Assembly: GCA_030446625.1 (NCBI GenBank) | Contig: JAUJMY010000013.1 | Location: 24,154 to 88,153, forward strand | DNA: 64,000 nucleotides | Source: Gaiellaceae bacterium | Lineage (GTDB): Bacteria > Actinomycetota > Thermoleophilia > Gaiellales > Gaiellaceae | Direction: 5' to 3' | Shown: piece after piece, positions 34,355 to 43,214 of the stretch | Layout: the number at the start of each line of letters is the position of its first letter | How positions within the stretch are numbered: position 1 is the stretch's first letter | Position numbers and translations under genes: made by a program | The notes under the pieces: model-generated | Seen by the model: the letters and a program-made list of their open reading frames with translations, nothing else | Told to the model about the DNA's origin: nothing | Databases searched by the model: none

Positions 34355-35895
34355 ATTACGCGGCAGCGCTGACGCTCGAGACGCACGCCGCGCTCGTCGC
34401 GCACCTCCTGCAGCACCACCGCGACGAGGACGTCTGCTTCGCGCTCTACCGCCCTAGCCGCGGCCAGACGCGCTTCACCGGACTGATCGCCGATCCGATC
34501 CTGCCGCGCGACGGCGAGCGGCGCGTACACGGAAATGCCTCCGTTAGTGCCGGCTACTTTGAGCGCGCGCTACGGGTCGCGGTTGCTGAGGGTGCAGGCC
34601 TCGCGTTCCTGCACAGCCACGCGCGTCGCTCGCGCGGCTGGCAGGAGATGAGCTGCGACGACCTCGACACAGAACAGCTCTACGCGCCGCGCGCGCTCGC
34701 GATGACGGACCTCCCACTCCTTGGGTTGACGCTTGCAGGGAATGAATTCTGGAGCGCGCGCGTCTGGGATAGGTCCGGGCGCAGCGAGTATGCGCGCCAT
34801 GACTGCGAGAGCGTGCGCGTCGTCGGCGAGCGGCTCGCGCTGTCCTTCCAGCCGAGGCTGCGGCCGGCGCCGGGCTTCCGCGTGGAGCTCAGCCGCACCG
34901 TCTCGGCTTGGGGCGAGCAAGCGCAGACGGATCTCGCCCGGCTGCATATCGGCATCGTCGGCCTCGGGAACGTCGGCGCACTCGTCGCCGAAGCGCTCGC
35001 GCGCAGCGGCGTGGCGTGGCTGACGCTGATCGACTTCGACACGGTCAAACTCGTGAATCTCGACCGGCTGCTCAATGCGACGCTGCGCGACGCCGAGCTC
35101 GGTCGCAGCAAGGTCGAGGTCGCGCAGACGGCGCTGCTCGCGCATGCGACCGCCGCCGACCCGAGGATCGACGCGTACGAGTGGAGCATCGTCGAGGAGG
35201 AGGGGTTTCGCGCGGCGCTCGATTGCGACGTCCTCTTCTCCTGCGTCGATCGCCCGTGGGCGCGCGCCGTGCTCAACTTCGCCGCCTACGCACACCTCGT
35301 GCCGGTCGTGGACGGCGGTATCCGCGTGCGGGCGCGGGGCGGACGGATGCGCTCTGCCGACTGGAGGGCGCACGTTGCCATGCCGGGTCGTCGCTGCCTT
35401 GAGTGCCTAGAGCAGTTCAACCCCGCCTTCGTCACGCTCGAGCGGCAGGGTGATCTCGACGATCCGTCCTATCTCGACTCGCTTCCCCAGGATCATCCGC
35501 TCCGCAGCAACGAAAATGTCTTCGCATTCGGGATGGCGGCCGCCTCCCTCGAACTGATGCAACTGCTCCAGATGGTGGTCGCGCCAGGCGGAGTCGCAGA
35601 CGTTGGCAGCCAGCACTACAACCTCAAGACCGGGCTGATCGACCTCGAGACGCGCGGCTGCGAGCCCGGATGCACATATTCGGAGCGGCTTCTTGGTGTA
35701 GGTGAGGACGCCTTCTTCTCTCCGCTTGGCGAACATCCGGTAGCGCAAGCGGAGCGCGAGGCGCGCCGGCGCGCTCAGCGCGAGCTGCAGCGGTCAGAGG
35801 CGCCCGCACCGTCCGTCCGCGGGCGTCTCCAGCGGCTCAAGACCTCGGCGCTCGAGAGAATCCGCCCTCGCCTGCGGCCGGAGCGGCCGAGCTAG
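34351..35895 (+). CDS. JAB-E1 fusion (deubiquitinase-like plus ThiF/E1 adenylyltransferase)
   Basis: A 514-residue two-domain protein. Residues 1-150 are JAB-like: FLHSHARRSRGWQEMSCDD holds HSH and S-x2-D metal residues, with ten residues between them instead of the usual seven. Residues 195-400 are ThiF/E1-like: IGIVGLGNVGALVAEALARS for ATP, LIDFDTVKLVNLDR after it, and CLECL plus a late CEPGC for structural zinc. It should adenylate the ubiquitin-like C-terminus and perhaps process conjugates. A basic tail ends the protein. Confidence 0.82.
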   Translation: MNYAAALTLETHAALVAHLLQHHRDEDVCFALYRPSRGQTRFTGLIADPILPRDGERRVHGNASVSAGYFERALRVAVAEGAGLAFLHSHARRSRGWQEMSCDDLDTEQLYAPRALAMTDLPLLGLTLAGNEFWSARVWDRSGRSEYARHDCESVRVVGERLALSFQPRLRPAPGFRVELSRTVSAWGEQAQTDLARLHIGIVGLGNVGALVAEALARSGVAWLTLIDFDTVKLVNLDRLLNATLRDAELGRSKVEVAQTALLAHATAADPRIDAYEWSIVEEEGFRAALDCDVLFSCVDRPWARAVLNFAAYAHLVPVVDGGIRVRARGGRMRSADWRAHVAMPGRRCLECLEQFNPAFVTLERQGDLDDPSYLDSLPQDHPLRSNENVFAFGMAAASLELMQLLQMVVAPGGVADVGSQHYNLKTGLIDLETRGCEPGCTYSERLLGVGEDAFFSPLGEHPVAQAEREARRRAQRELQRSEAPAPSVRGRLQRLKTSALERIRPRLRPERPS

Positions 35896-36005
35896 TCGGC
35901 GCTACCCATGCCGCGCTGCAGCCAGCAGTTGGAAGTGCGCAGCGACGGCTGGTCCTTGGTCGTTGATGAAGAGGCAAGCCCCACAGGCGTGGAAGGAGGT
36001 GAGAG

Positions 36006-36134
36006 ATGGCCGATCGTCGTGCCGGCAAGGGGCCGTACGTTCGCGACGAGGGCGGCGGTAAGCAGCCGCGCTCGCGCAACCAGGACGGCCGGTGGCGCGC
36101 GAAGCGCAGCGACGCCAAGAAGACGAAGAGCTGA
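36006..36134 (+). CDS. 42-residue basic peptide
   Basis: A short frame beginning MADRRAGKGPYVRDEGGGKQ and ending SDAKKTKS, with 15 Arg/Lys in 42 residues. A strong Shine-Dalgarno, GGAAGGAGGTGAG, lies just upstream, which is better than most genes here. It could be a small nucleic-acid-binding protein or ribosome-associated factor. It follows the E1 gene by 110 bp on the same strand. Too short for a family call; translation is inferred from the ribosome-binding site and codon use. Confidence 0.6.
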   Translation: MADRRAGKGPYVRDEGGGKQPRSRNQDGRWRAKRSDAKKTKS

Positions 36135-36232
36135 GCCGGAGCGGGGGCGGTCCTGTCCCCGCTCCGTACCTCCGTGATCGCGGCCAGTTCGACGCCCGGC
36201 CACCGTCCGCGCGCGTGCCTACGATCGGCGGG

Positions 36233-36682
36233 ATGAGCGGCGAAGGCATCGGCGAGCTTCCTGAGGTTTCGCAGGCGGTGCTCGCCGAGTACCGGCTTGT
36301 GCGCGCTCGCATCGCAGAGCAGCGGGCCCAGGTTGACCGCCTGCGCGCGCTTGTTGAGCGGCTCGAAGAGCAGGTCTCACGCGACGAGCGATTCGTCGGC
36401 GAGCTAGAGAGCGCGTGTGGGCTTGCCGATCAGCTGCGGATCGAGGAGCTCGACCCGATCCTGCGGGGCGAGCGGCTGCGCGAGGTCGCACTCCAAGTAC
36501 TCGCCGAGGAGGTCGGGCCGGGGCGCGAGATCCACTACCGAGACTGGTTCGCGCTCGTCCGGCGGGCAGGGCACCAGATCGGCGGCCGCGACCCGCTCGC
36601 GACCTTCCTCGCGCAGGTGAGCCGCGCGGAGGGCGTCGTTCCGATCGGCGGCCGCACCGGGCTCTATCGCCTCGCCGCCTAA
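36233..36682 (+). CDS. coiled-coil protein with HARE-HTH-like winged helix
   Basis: A 149-residue protein. Residues 12-60 form a heptad-rich coiled coil (EYRLVRARIAEQRAQVDRLR). Residues 75-145 look like the HB1/HARE-HTH winged helix: EIHYRDWFALVRRAGHQIGG followed by DPLATFLAQVSRAEGVVPIG. Such domains occur in RNA polymerase delta and in chromatin and restriction proteins, and may sense DNA modification. Upstream of a sigma gene, it may modulate transcription. Confidence 0.62.
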   Translation: MSGEGIGELPEVSQAVLAEYRLVRARIAEQRAQVDRLRALVERLEEQVSRDERFVGELESACGLADQLRIEELDPILRGERLREVALQVLAEEVGPGREIHYRDWFALVRRAGHQIGGRDPLATFLAQVSRAEGVVPIGGRTGLYRLAA

Positions 36683-36710
36683 AGCGGCGCCGTACAGCTT
36701 ATACGGATCG

Positions 36711-36745
36711 TCATCGCCCACCCGGGACACGCGGGCGAGGGTGAT
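36711..36745 (+). promoter_or_regulatory. hairpin in the leader of the second sigma gene
   Basis: CATCGCCC...CCCG and CGGG...GGGTGATG form an interrupted inverted repeat about 25 bp before the GTG at 36770. It could be an attenuator or a regulator's site. TTATAC, at about 36700, lies upstream. Confidence 0.4.
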
Positions 36746-36769
36746 GTCCGATCGGAGTTGTAGCTTCGT

Positions 36770-37558
36770 GTGACTACGTCTAGCTACAACGCCTCGGGTT
36801 CGTCTGACCCTCTGGTCGAGCCGTCCGGCGGGGCGACGGCGCGACCGACGACCGGCGTAAGCGACTCCGACCTCCGGCACGAGTCGTCCTCGACGACGCA
36901 ATCCCGCCCCGCGGACAAAGGGGCCTCGCAGCCCGTGCAGCCAAGAGACGATGCTCACGACGCGGACGATGCCGAGCTCCTTCGCGAAATCACGCGGCTA
37001 CGCCGCGAGCGGGAGATCGTCGCGAGGCTGATCGGCGGTTGGGAGCCGATCTTCCGCGGCTGGCTTGTCTCCCGCATTGGGCGGCAGGAGGCCGAGGAGG
37101 TTGCGAGCCGGATCGTGGTGCGCCTCGTCGAGCTGCTCGCGAGTGGACGGACGATACGGGCTGCCTGGGGTGCATGCGTGTGGCGGATCGTTCGCGACGA
37201 GGTGTTCACGTACCACCAACGACGGACGAAGTCGCAGCAGCGCGAGCGCCTCGTGGCTGACGTCTACGCCGCCTCCGGCGAGCGCGAGGTCGCGGATCGC
37301 GCCGAGGACATCCGCCTCGATCCTGACCGGGACGCCACACGGCTGACCGAGCTTGTGAAGCAGCTCTCCGACCGGGATCAGCGCGTCATCGAGCTTGCGA
37401 TCATCGAGGAGCGGCCGCGGCCCGAGGCGGCCGCGCTACTCGGGCTGACAGTGAACGCTTTCGACCAGGCGCGCCACCGGGCGGTCGAGCACCTCGCCAA
37501 GCTCGCCGCTGCGCACGGCGTAAGCGGAAGCGGCAATAGCGACGAGCAGGAGACATGA
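36770..37558 (+). CDS. ECF-like sigma factor
   Basis: A 262-residue protein. After a disordered Ser/Thr/Asp-rich N-terminus (1-70) comes a region 2-like helical part (EIVARLIGGWEPIFRGWLVS to VWRIVRDEVFTYHQRR). The C-terminus is a clear region 4 HTH: LSDRDQRVIELAIIEERPRP, then EAAALLGLTVNAFDQARHRA. It should direct RNA polymerase to island promoters. GTG 36770. Overlaps the next gene by 4 nt; the chain of 4-nt overlaps continues to the protease. Confidence 0.72.
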   Translation: MTTSSYNASGSSDPLVEPSGGATARPTTGVSDSDLRHESSSTTQSRPADKGASQPVQPRDDAHDADDAELLREITRLRREREIVARLIGGWEPIFRGWLVSRIGRQEAEEVASRIVVRLVELLASGRTIRAAWGACVWRIVRDEVFTYHQRRTKSQQRERLVADVYAASGEREVADRAEDIRLDPDRDATRLTELVKQLSDRDQRVIELAIIEERPRPEAAALLGLTVNAFDQARHRAVEHLAKLAAAHGVSGSGNSDEQET

Positions 37559-37953
37559 GCATCCGCCTCCACCAGCTGGACATCCACTACGCCGCACTGT
37601 CGGATGACGAGATCGAGCAGCTGTGGCGCACCTCGACGGCAGGCGACCACGACGTGGCAGTTGTGCGCCAACTCGTCCTGCGCGCCCTGGAGGTCATCCA
37701 TGTCACCTGCGCTGAAGCGGGAAAGGCCGCGGGGTTGACGCAGGACGACGTCGTACGCGCGTGCGATGAGGTGGCGGTCAGGCTGTTCGCGCGACTTGGC
37801 CGAGATCGCAGCATCAAGAGCGTTCGCGCAGTCGCGCACGCACTAGCGCTAGAGGTCGTTGCCGATCGGGAGCGCCGACGCTCGCCGACGGAGCCCCGCC
37901 TGATCGAGCGCCGACCGCGACTCACGCTGATCGAAGGGAAGGTGCAGGAATGA
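37555..37953 (+). CDS. small helical protein resembling sigma region 2
   Basis: A 132-residue protein with VRQLVLRALEVIHVTCAEAG, then VRLFARLGRDRSIKSVRAVA and LALEVVADRERRR. These resemble the core-binding helices of an ECF region 2 without region 4. It could be a split sigma partner of the preceding gene or an accessory factor. Overlaps both neighbours by 4 nt. Function unproven. Confidence 0.5.
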   Translation: MSIRLHQLDIHYAALSDDEIEQLWRTSTAGDHDVAVVRQLVLRALEVIHVTCAEAGKAAGLTQDDVVRACDEVAVRLFARLGRDRSIKSVRAVAHALALEVVADRERRRSPTEPRLIERRPRLTLIEGKVQE

Positions 37954-38576
37954 GCGCTTCTGTCGAGCGGGTCTTTCTCGAAGCGCTTGACGATCTTCGC
38001 GCCGGGCGCGTCGAGCAGGTCGACCACTATCTGGAACTCGTTCCAGCATCGGAGCGCGCAAAGCTGGCCGACCTCCTTGCCATGTACTTCGCCTCACGGC
38101 GGCACCCCGTTCGCCACGAGGTGCCACCTGCGACCTACGAGCGGATTCTCGCCACCCTCGACCGCGTCACCGAGACGGCGGGGCAGTCGGGGACGCTGCC
38201 GGGGCTACTCGCAGAGCTTCGACGAACGCGCGGCTTGCGCCGCCAGGAGATCACGCGCGCCCTCTGCCAGCTCTTGAATCTCGGCGAGGACGCGCTCGTC
38301 CAACTCGAGCGGGAATACCACCGTCTCGAAACCGGGCAGCTCGATGGCCGCCGCCTCAGCCGACGTCTTCTCGAGGCACTGGGTCACATCTTTCGCATGC
38401 CGGTCGACGACCTCGCAGCGGCAAGCGCGCCGCTCGGCGAGCAGACGCCGCCCGCCGCCCGCCGCTTTGCCCGCTCGAAGGGCGCTGTCACTGCCGCCAC
38501 GCACGCGCCGTCAGCGCAGCCGGAGAAACACGATCCAGAGGTGCGCACCCTCTTCTACGGCGGTCGCGATGCCTGA
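37950..38576 (+). CDS. HTH regulator, putative target of the ImmA/IrrE protease
   Basis: A 208-residue protein. The N-terminal 60 residues are helical (VERVFLEALDDLRAGRVEQV), and the central part has an XRE-like HTH, LPGLLAELRRTRGLRRQEIT, then ALCQLLNLGEDALVQLEREY. The C-terminal tail is Ala/Pro-rich and ends LFYGGRDA. By position (after sigma, before protease) it is the counterpart of the anti-sigma-like gene at 30865, though it lacks zinc ligands. It may restrain the sigma factor until cleaved. Confidence 0.6.
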   Translation: MSASVERVFLEALDDLRAGRVEQVDHYLELVPASERAKLADLLAMYFASRRHPVRHEVPPATYERILATLDRVTETAGQSGTLPGLLAELRRTRGLRRQEITRALCQLLNLGEDALVQLEREYHRLETGQLDGRRLSRRLLEALGHIFRMPVDDLAAASAPLGEQTPPAARRFARSKGAVTAATHAPSAQPEKHDPEVRTLFYGGRDA

Positions 38577-39108
38577 CCCCGAGGCGGTGGCGATGCAGAT
38601 TCTCTCGCGCTATGAACAGGACTACTGCTACGACGGAACGCCGCCGGTTCCCGTCGATGAAATCGCCGCGTCGCTTGCGCTTCTGCACATCGAGGAGGCC
38701 GACGATCTGCGGACGGTGCCAGGGGCACCGCTTGGCCTCGGCCGCCTCTCCGGCCTCCTCCTCACCGAGACGATGACGATCTACGTCGCGCGGGAGGAGG
38801 CGGCGCGCAGCCCTGGTCGTCGGCGCTTCACGATCGCCCACGAACTCGGGCACTGGTACCTGCACGCCGAAGGCGTTAGCGACTTCACCCGCTACTGTCG
38901 CGACGCCGACCTCGTCGCCGAGCGCCACATGGAAGGTGAGGCGAATGCCTTTGCCGCTGCGCTGCTGACGCCCGAGCCGATCCTGCGCGAGCAGGCTGAA
39001 GCGACGGGGCTCAACCTGCCGCTACTGGCGCGCCGCTTCGATGTTTCGCTCCCCGCTCTGCACCTTCGCCTGCTCAAGCTCGACCTTCTACCCGCGTGGA
39101 TGCGCTGA
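38569..39108 (+). CDS. ImmA/IrrE-type metallopeptidase
   Basis: A 179-residue protein with FTIAHELGHWYLH (HExxH) near residue 85, the zinc Glu in MEGEANAFAAALLTP near 122, and the C-terminal HTH-like LLARRFDVSLPALHLRLLKL common in this family. It should cleave the regulator encoded just upstream (overlap 8 nt). The SbcD-like gene starts inside its last codons (overlap 13 nt), so the sensor module and nuclease genes are one transcript. Confidence 0.88.
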   Translation: MPDPEAVAMQILSRYEQDYCYDGTPPVPVDEIAASLALLHIEEADDLRTVPGAPLGLGRLSGLLLTETMTIYVAREEAARSPGRRRFTIAHELGHWYLHAEGVSDFTRYCRDADLVAERHMEGEANAFAAALLTPEPILREQAEATGLNLPLLARRFDVSLPALHLRLLKLDLLPAWMR

Positions 39109-40220
39109 TGCTGATCGCTCACATTTCCGACACGCATCTCGGCCACCGGCACCTGCACCACGTCGACGGCGAAGGCCGCAACGTCCGCGAACATGACGTC
39201 TACGGCGCCTTCAGCGCAGCGATCGACGCGATCATCGAGATCCAGCCAGCGTGCGTCGTGCACGCCGGAGACTTCTTCGACAGCTACCACCCCTCAACGC
39301 GGGCGCTCACGGTTGCACTCGATGGAGTCGCCAAGCTGCGCGACGCCGGCATCCCCTTCGTGGGGATCGCCGGCAATCACTCAACTCCCCGGCAGCGCAG
39401 CACCGAGCACGTCTTCTCGCTTCTCAGCCGCTTCGGCGGCGAGCTCATTTGGCAGGAGCCGCGCGTCGTCACGGTCAATGGTCTGGCGGTCCATGGCATC
39501 CCGCACCAACACGACGCCGAAGCGCTCGCGGCGACCGTCGCCGCCGCTTCGCCGGTCGCGGACGCCGACTACAACGTGCTGCTCCTGCACGGCGGGTTCG
39601 ACACGCTGTCGCAGGTCGGTGCAGGCGAGCCTGGCTCGCTCACGCTCGACCCTGAAGTCCTGCAGGCAGCGAGCGAGTTCGACTACGTCGCGCTCGGACA
39701 TCTCCACATCGAACAACCGGCTCGCCTGAACGCCTACTACGCCGGCTCGCTCGAGCGGCTCACCTTCGGCGACTCAGCGCGCCGCAAAGGCTTTGTCGTT
39801 GTTGACCTCGCTCGCAGTCCGACCGACGACGCTCGGCTTCGCCTCCACGAGGTCCCGACGCGGCCATTCTTCGAGCTGCCGGCGCTCGATGCCGCGAATG
39901 GCGACGATCCGCTCGAGTTGCTCGAACAGGAGCTGCGGGGGCGCGACCTCGACCAGGCGATCATCCGCTGCCGTGTCGTGAACATCGACCCCGGCTCCTG
40001 GCGCGCGCTCGATCGCAACCGCCTGGAAGAGCTCACTTGCCGCTGCCTCCATTTCGAACTCCTGCCGCTCTTCGATGCACGCGCGGCAGTTGCGGTCGGT
40101 GCTCCTACCGATCTCCGCGCATTCGTCGACGCCCGCACCCCGCGCGGTTTGAAATCAGACGAGCTCTTCGCACGTGCCCAGGACTACCTCGCCCGCGTCG
40201 GGGGCGAGGCAAGCGAATGA
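39096..40220 (+). CDS. sbcD: SbcD/Mre11-like nuclease
   Basis: A 374-residue metallophosphoesterase with the Mre11 set: HISDTHLGHRHL near residue 9, VVHAGDFFDS near 55, GIAGNHSTPRQ near 91, LLLHGGFD near 167 and ALGHLHIEQPARL near 198. It processes DNA ends and hairpins with its SbcC partner. ATG 39096 overlaps the protease gene. The catalytic His/Asp residues are all present, so it should be active. Coupled by ATGA overlap to the SbcC gene. Confidence 0.9.
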   Translation: MDALMLIAHISDTHLGHRHLHHVDGEGRNVREHDVYGAFSAAIDAIIEIQPACVVHAGDFFDSYHPSTRALTVALDGVAKLRDAGIPFVGIAGNHSTPRQRSTEHVFSLLSRFGGELIWQEPRVVTVNGLAVHGIPHQHDAEALAATVAAASPVADADYNVLLLHGGFDTLSQVGAGEPGSLTLDPEVLQAASEFDYVALGHLHIEQPARLNAYYAGSLERLTFGDSARRKGFVVVDLARSPTDDARLRLHEVPTRPFFELPALDAANGDDPLELLEQELRGRDLDQAIIRCRVVNIDPGSWRALDRNRLEELTCRCLHFELLPLFDARAAVAVGAPTDLRAFVDARTPRGLKSDELFARAQDYLARVGGEASE

Positions 40221-42868
40221 GGCTCCTGCATCTCAAGCTGACGAACTTCCGCCTCTTCCAGAGCGTCGACCTCGACCTGAACGCCGACGGATTGATCGGG
40301 ATCCGCGGCCTCAACGGCGCCGGCAAGAGCTCGCTGCTCGCCGCGATCGAATGGGCGATGTACGGGCAGAGGCGGGGCGCCGGCAGCCTCCCAGCGAGAC
40401 GAAGCGGCGCCACGGCCGGCGAGCGCTGCCAGGTGGAGCTGGAGTTTTCGTTCGACGGCCACCACTACGAGGTCATGCGCAACGAGAAGAAGGCACACCT
40501 CAAGATCGACGGCGACATCGTCGCGCAGACGCTGACGGAGACAACCAAGGAGGTCGTTGCGCAGCTTGGCGTCACCCGCGACAGCTTTACGAGCACCTTC
40601 TATGCGCGCCAGCGCGAGATCGAAGCACTGAAACCACAGACTGACGAGGACAAGCGTCGCCGCCAGCTCGAGGACCTCCTCGGCCTCACGCGTCTGCGCG
40701 AGGCGTGCAAGCTCGCGCGGCAGGAGGCACGAGAGCAGCAGCTGGTCGTTCGAACGCTTGAGTCGGAGGCAATCGACCAGGAGCAGGCCAAACGATTGCT
40801 CGCCGAGCTCGAGGAGCATGTAAAGCAGCACACGCCAGCGGTCGAGGCGAAACGGGCGGAAAAAGAGGAAGCCGCGACCCGCAAGGAAACCGCCTGGAAG
40901 GCGCTGAGCGGCGCGCGCGAGCGGGCCGAGCAGGCATTCACTGCGGAGAGCGCTGCCGCGATCGCAGAAGCAGAAGCAAAGCAAGCCGCCGAGCGCGCGG
41001 AGAAAACGGCGGCAGCGCTGCAGCTCGCGCGTGACGCGGGAGCCGAACTCGAGAAGCTCGGGCCTGCTGTGTCGCGGGCGGCTGAGCTGCGCGCACGAGA
41101 CGGCGAACTCGAAGCGCATCGCCAGACGGATGAGCGGGCCACGAAGCTCCGCGAGCGCAAGCACGCCGCTGAAAAGCGAGGCGCGACGCTTGCCGATCAG
41201 CTCGCTGCAGTTGCGCCTGCCGGCGAGACGCCGGCAGCGCTCTCGCTGCAGATCACGGAGGCTGAGGAGGCGCGCGAGTACACCACCGCGCGTCTGCTCG
41301 AACTTGCGACCGAGCTTCCGGCAGCGACGGCGCGCGCGCGCGCCGCCCGTGCACACGCCAATGCCGTCAGCGAGATCGAGCAACTCGCCCCGGCGGTTCG
41401 AGAACTCGCCGAGCTGCGAAAGGAACAGACACGGCTCGTCAGCGACCTCGTCGCCTGCGACGTAGAGGAGCGGGAGGCCCGCCGGGTGCTCAAGGAGGAA
41501 GAAACGCACCGCGAGGAGATCGAGCGGGATGGGGAGGCGGCGCGCTGCCTACGCTGCAGGCGACCCTACGGTGCCGACTTCCAGAAGATCATCCTCGAAT
41601 ACGACGCTTCGATGACGGCGCTTCGGACACGGATTGCGAGCCTCACCTCGCGCGCAGCAACGGCGCGGGCGCGGCAGCAGGTGCTATCGCTCCGAATAGT
41701 TGAGCTGGCCGAGGCGGAGGCGCGCAAGAGTGCCCTTGAGGCGCAGGTCGCCTCAGAGCCAGCCGAGAATGCCGACGCGCTCGAAAGACAGTCGGAACTC
41801 CTGGCCGAGCAGCAGACGCGACTTCGTGTCGAACACGACCAGCAAGAGGAACATCTCAAGGAGCTGCGCCGACGGCGGGACGACATTGCCGCATCAGCGC
41901 AGCAGCGCCAGCAGGTCGAGCAGGCTCTCCGTGAAGCGGTCGCCGAAGCCGAACTCTTCGCGCACGAGCTGGCGGAACTGTCGGCCAACGGCTACGACGC
42001 CGAGGCACACGCCGCGCTGCGCAAGGAGCTCGCGACCGCGTTGGCTGCCGAGGAGCGTGCACGGTCCCTCTGCCCGCGCGCAGAGGAGCTGCCGCTTCTC
42101 GAGCGGCGCTTTGCTGAGGAGCAGGAAGACGCGCAGGCGAAGGAGCAGTTGGCTCAGGGGGCGCGCGAGGCGGCGGCGTCGCGCGCCCCCGATCGTGACG
42201 CGCTCACGACTGCACAGGCAGCGTTTGAGTCCGCCGACAGAGCGCTCGCTGAAGCGGCCGACCAGCTCAAGGCGGTCGAGGAGCAGGCACTGCGTGACAG
42301 CGCCGAGGTGCGGGCGGCTCGCGAGTCGCTTGAGCAGGCTCGCAAGCAAGGCATCCGCCTTCACAAGGAGCGGCTTGAGCTTCGCTACCGCTCAGCCGCC
42401 GCGGATGTGCTCAAGGACTACAACGCAGAGGCGCAGCGCCGCGCCTTCCCCACCGTCGCCCGCGAGACAAGCGAGCTATTGGCGGCACTCACTCGCGGCC
42501 GCTACACCGAGGCGAAGCTCGACGAGACAGGCGCGCTCGAGCTCTACGACGACGGCGCGTTCCATCCGCTGCGCCGCTTCTCCGGCGGCGAGCAAGACCT
42601 CGCCAACCTCTGCCTCCGCATCGCCCTCTCACGCTCAGTGTCGCGTCAGCGCGGCACCGAAGCCGGCTTCATCATCCTCGACGAAGTCTTCGGAAGCCAA
42701 GACCTCGAACGCCGCGAGCAGCTGATCGAGCAGCTGAAAGAACTTCGCAACGACTTCCGGCAGGTCCTCGTCGTCTCCCACTTCGACGACGTGGTTGAAG
42801 AATGCGACCTTCAGATCGACGTCCTTCGCAACGGCGGCATCAGCACGGCGCTGCCGCACAAGCCATGA
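40217..42868 (+). CDS. sbcC: SbcC/Rad50-like ATPase
   Basis: An 883-residue SMC-like ATPase. Walker A GLNGAGKSSLLA at residues 31-42, long coiled coils (about 190-430 and 460-720), a zinc-hook CLRC near residue 443, signature FSGGEQDLANLCLRIALSRS near 788 and Walker B FIILDEVFG near 818. With SbcD it forms the end-processing complex. The start ATG 40217 overlaps the SbcD stop; upstream frame extensions shadow SbcD. Being inside a defence operon rather than alone suggests a specialised copy. Confidence 0.9.
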   Translation: MRLLHLKLTNFRLFQSVDLDLNADGLIGIRGLNGAGKSSLLAAIEWAMYGQRRGAGSLPARRSGATAGERCQVELEFSFDGHHYEVMRNEKKAHLKIDGDIVAQTLTETTKEVVAQLGVTRDSFTSTFYARQREIEALKPQTDEDKRRRQLEDLLGLTRLREACKLARQEAREQQLVVRTLESEAIDQEQAKRLLAELEEHVKQHTPAVEAKRAEKEEAATRKETAWKALSGARERAEQAFTAESAAAIAEAEAKQAAERAEKTAAALQLARDAGAELEKLGPAVSRAAELRARDGELEAHRQTDERATKLRERKHAAEKRGATLADQLAAVAPAGETPAALSLQITEAEEAREYTTARLLELATELPAATARARAARAHANAVSEIEQLAPAVRELAELRKEQTRLVSDLVACDVEEREARRVLKEEETHREEIERDGEAARCLRCRRPYGADFQKIILEYDASMTALRTRIASLTSRAATARARQQVLSLRIVELAEAEARKSALEAQVASEPAENADALERQSELLAEQQTRLRVEHDQQEEHLKELRRRRDDIAASAQQRQQVEQALREAVAEAELFAHELAELSANGYDAEAHAALRKELATALAAEERARSLCPRAEELPLLERRFAEEQEDAQAKEQLAQGAREAAASRAPDRDALTTAQAAFESADRALAEAADQLKAVEEQALRDSAEVRAARESLEQARKQGIRLHKERLELRYRSAAADVLKDYNAEAQRRAFPTVARETSELLAALTRGRYTEAKLDETGALELYDDGAFHPLRRFSGGEQDLANLCLRIALSRSVSRQRGTEAGFIILDEVFGSQDLERREQLIEQLKELRNDFRQVLVVSHFDDVVEECDLQIDVLRNGGISTALPHKP

Positions 42869-42911
42869 CGAACGTGCCGCCCACCACAAGCGCGAGCCAC
42901 CAGCCCTGACG

Positions 42912-43214
42912 GTGCCGCTCGCCACACCTGCCGATCCCTCACTGGCGATTCACACCACGTCGTTCACCGAGGCCCGCGACGCGCGCCTGCACGACGACCC
43001 CGACTGCCGCCTCTCGCGCGCGGAGCGGCGACGCTGCTACGCGCTCGAGGCTGCAACCGCGGAGCCGTCTGAGCAGGCCCTGCCGGCGGCCGCGTCGGGA
43101 AAGCCCGCGTCAAAACACAGCGACGTTCCACTAGCAAACGCCGGCGACTCCGGCAGAGAGCCGCCACTCCGACACGACCGCCAGACGGCAAGCGGATGGA
43201 CGAGGACCAACTAA
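42912..43214 (+). CDS. possible small protein between SbcC and JetA-like genes
   Basis: A 100-residue frame from GTG 42912, with a middle part CRLSRAERRRCYALEAATAE and a Pro/Ala-rich tail. It overlaps the next start by 19 nt. I see no Shine-Dalgarno and no family; it may be real because the operon is otherwise gapless. Confidence 0.35.
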   Translation: MPLATPADPSLAIHTTSFTEARDARLHDDPDCRLSRAERRRCYALEAATAEPSEQALPAAASGKPASKHSDVPLANAGDSGREPPLRHDRQTASGWTRTN

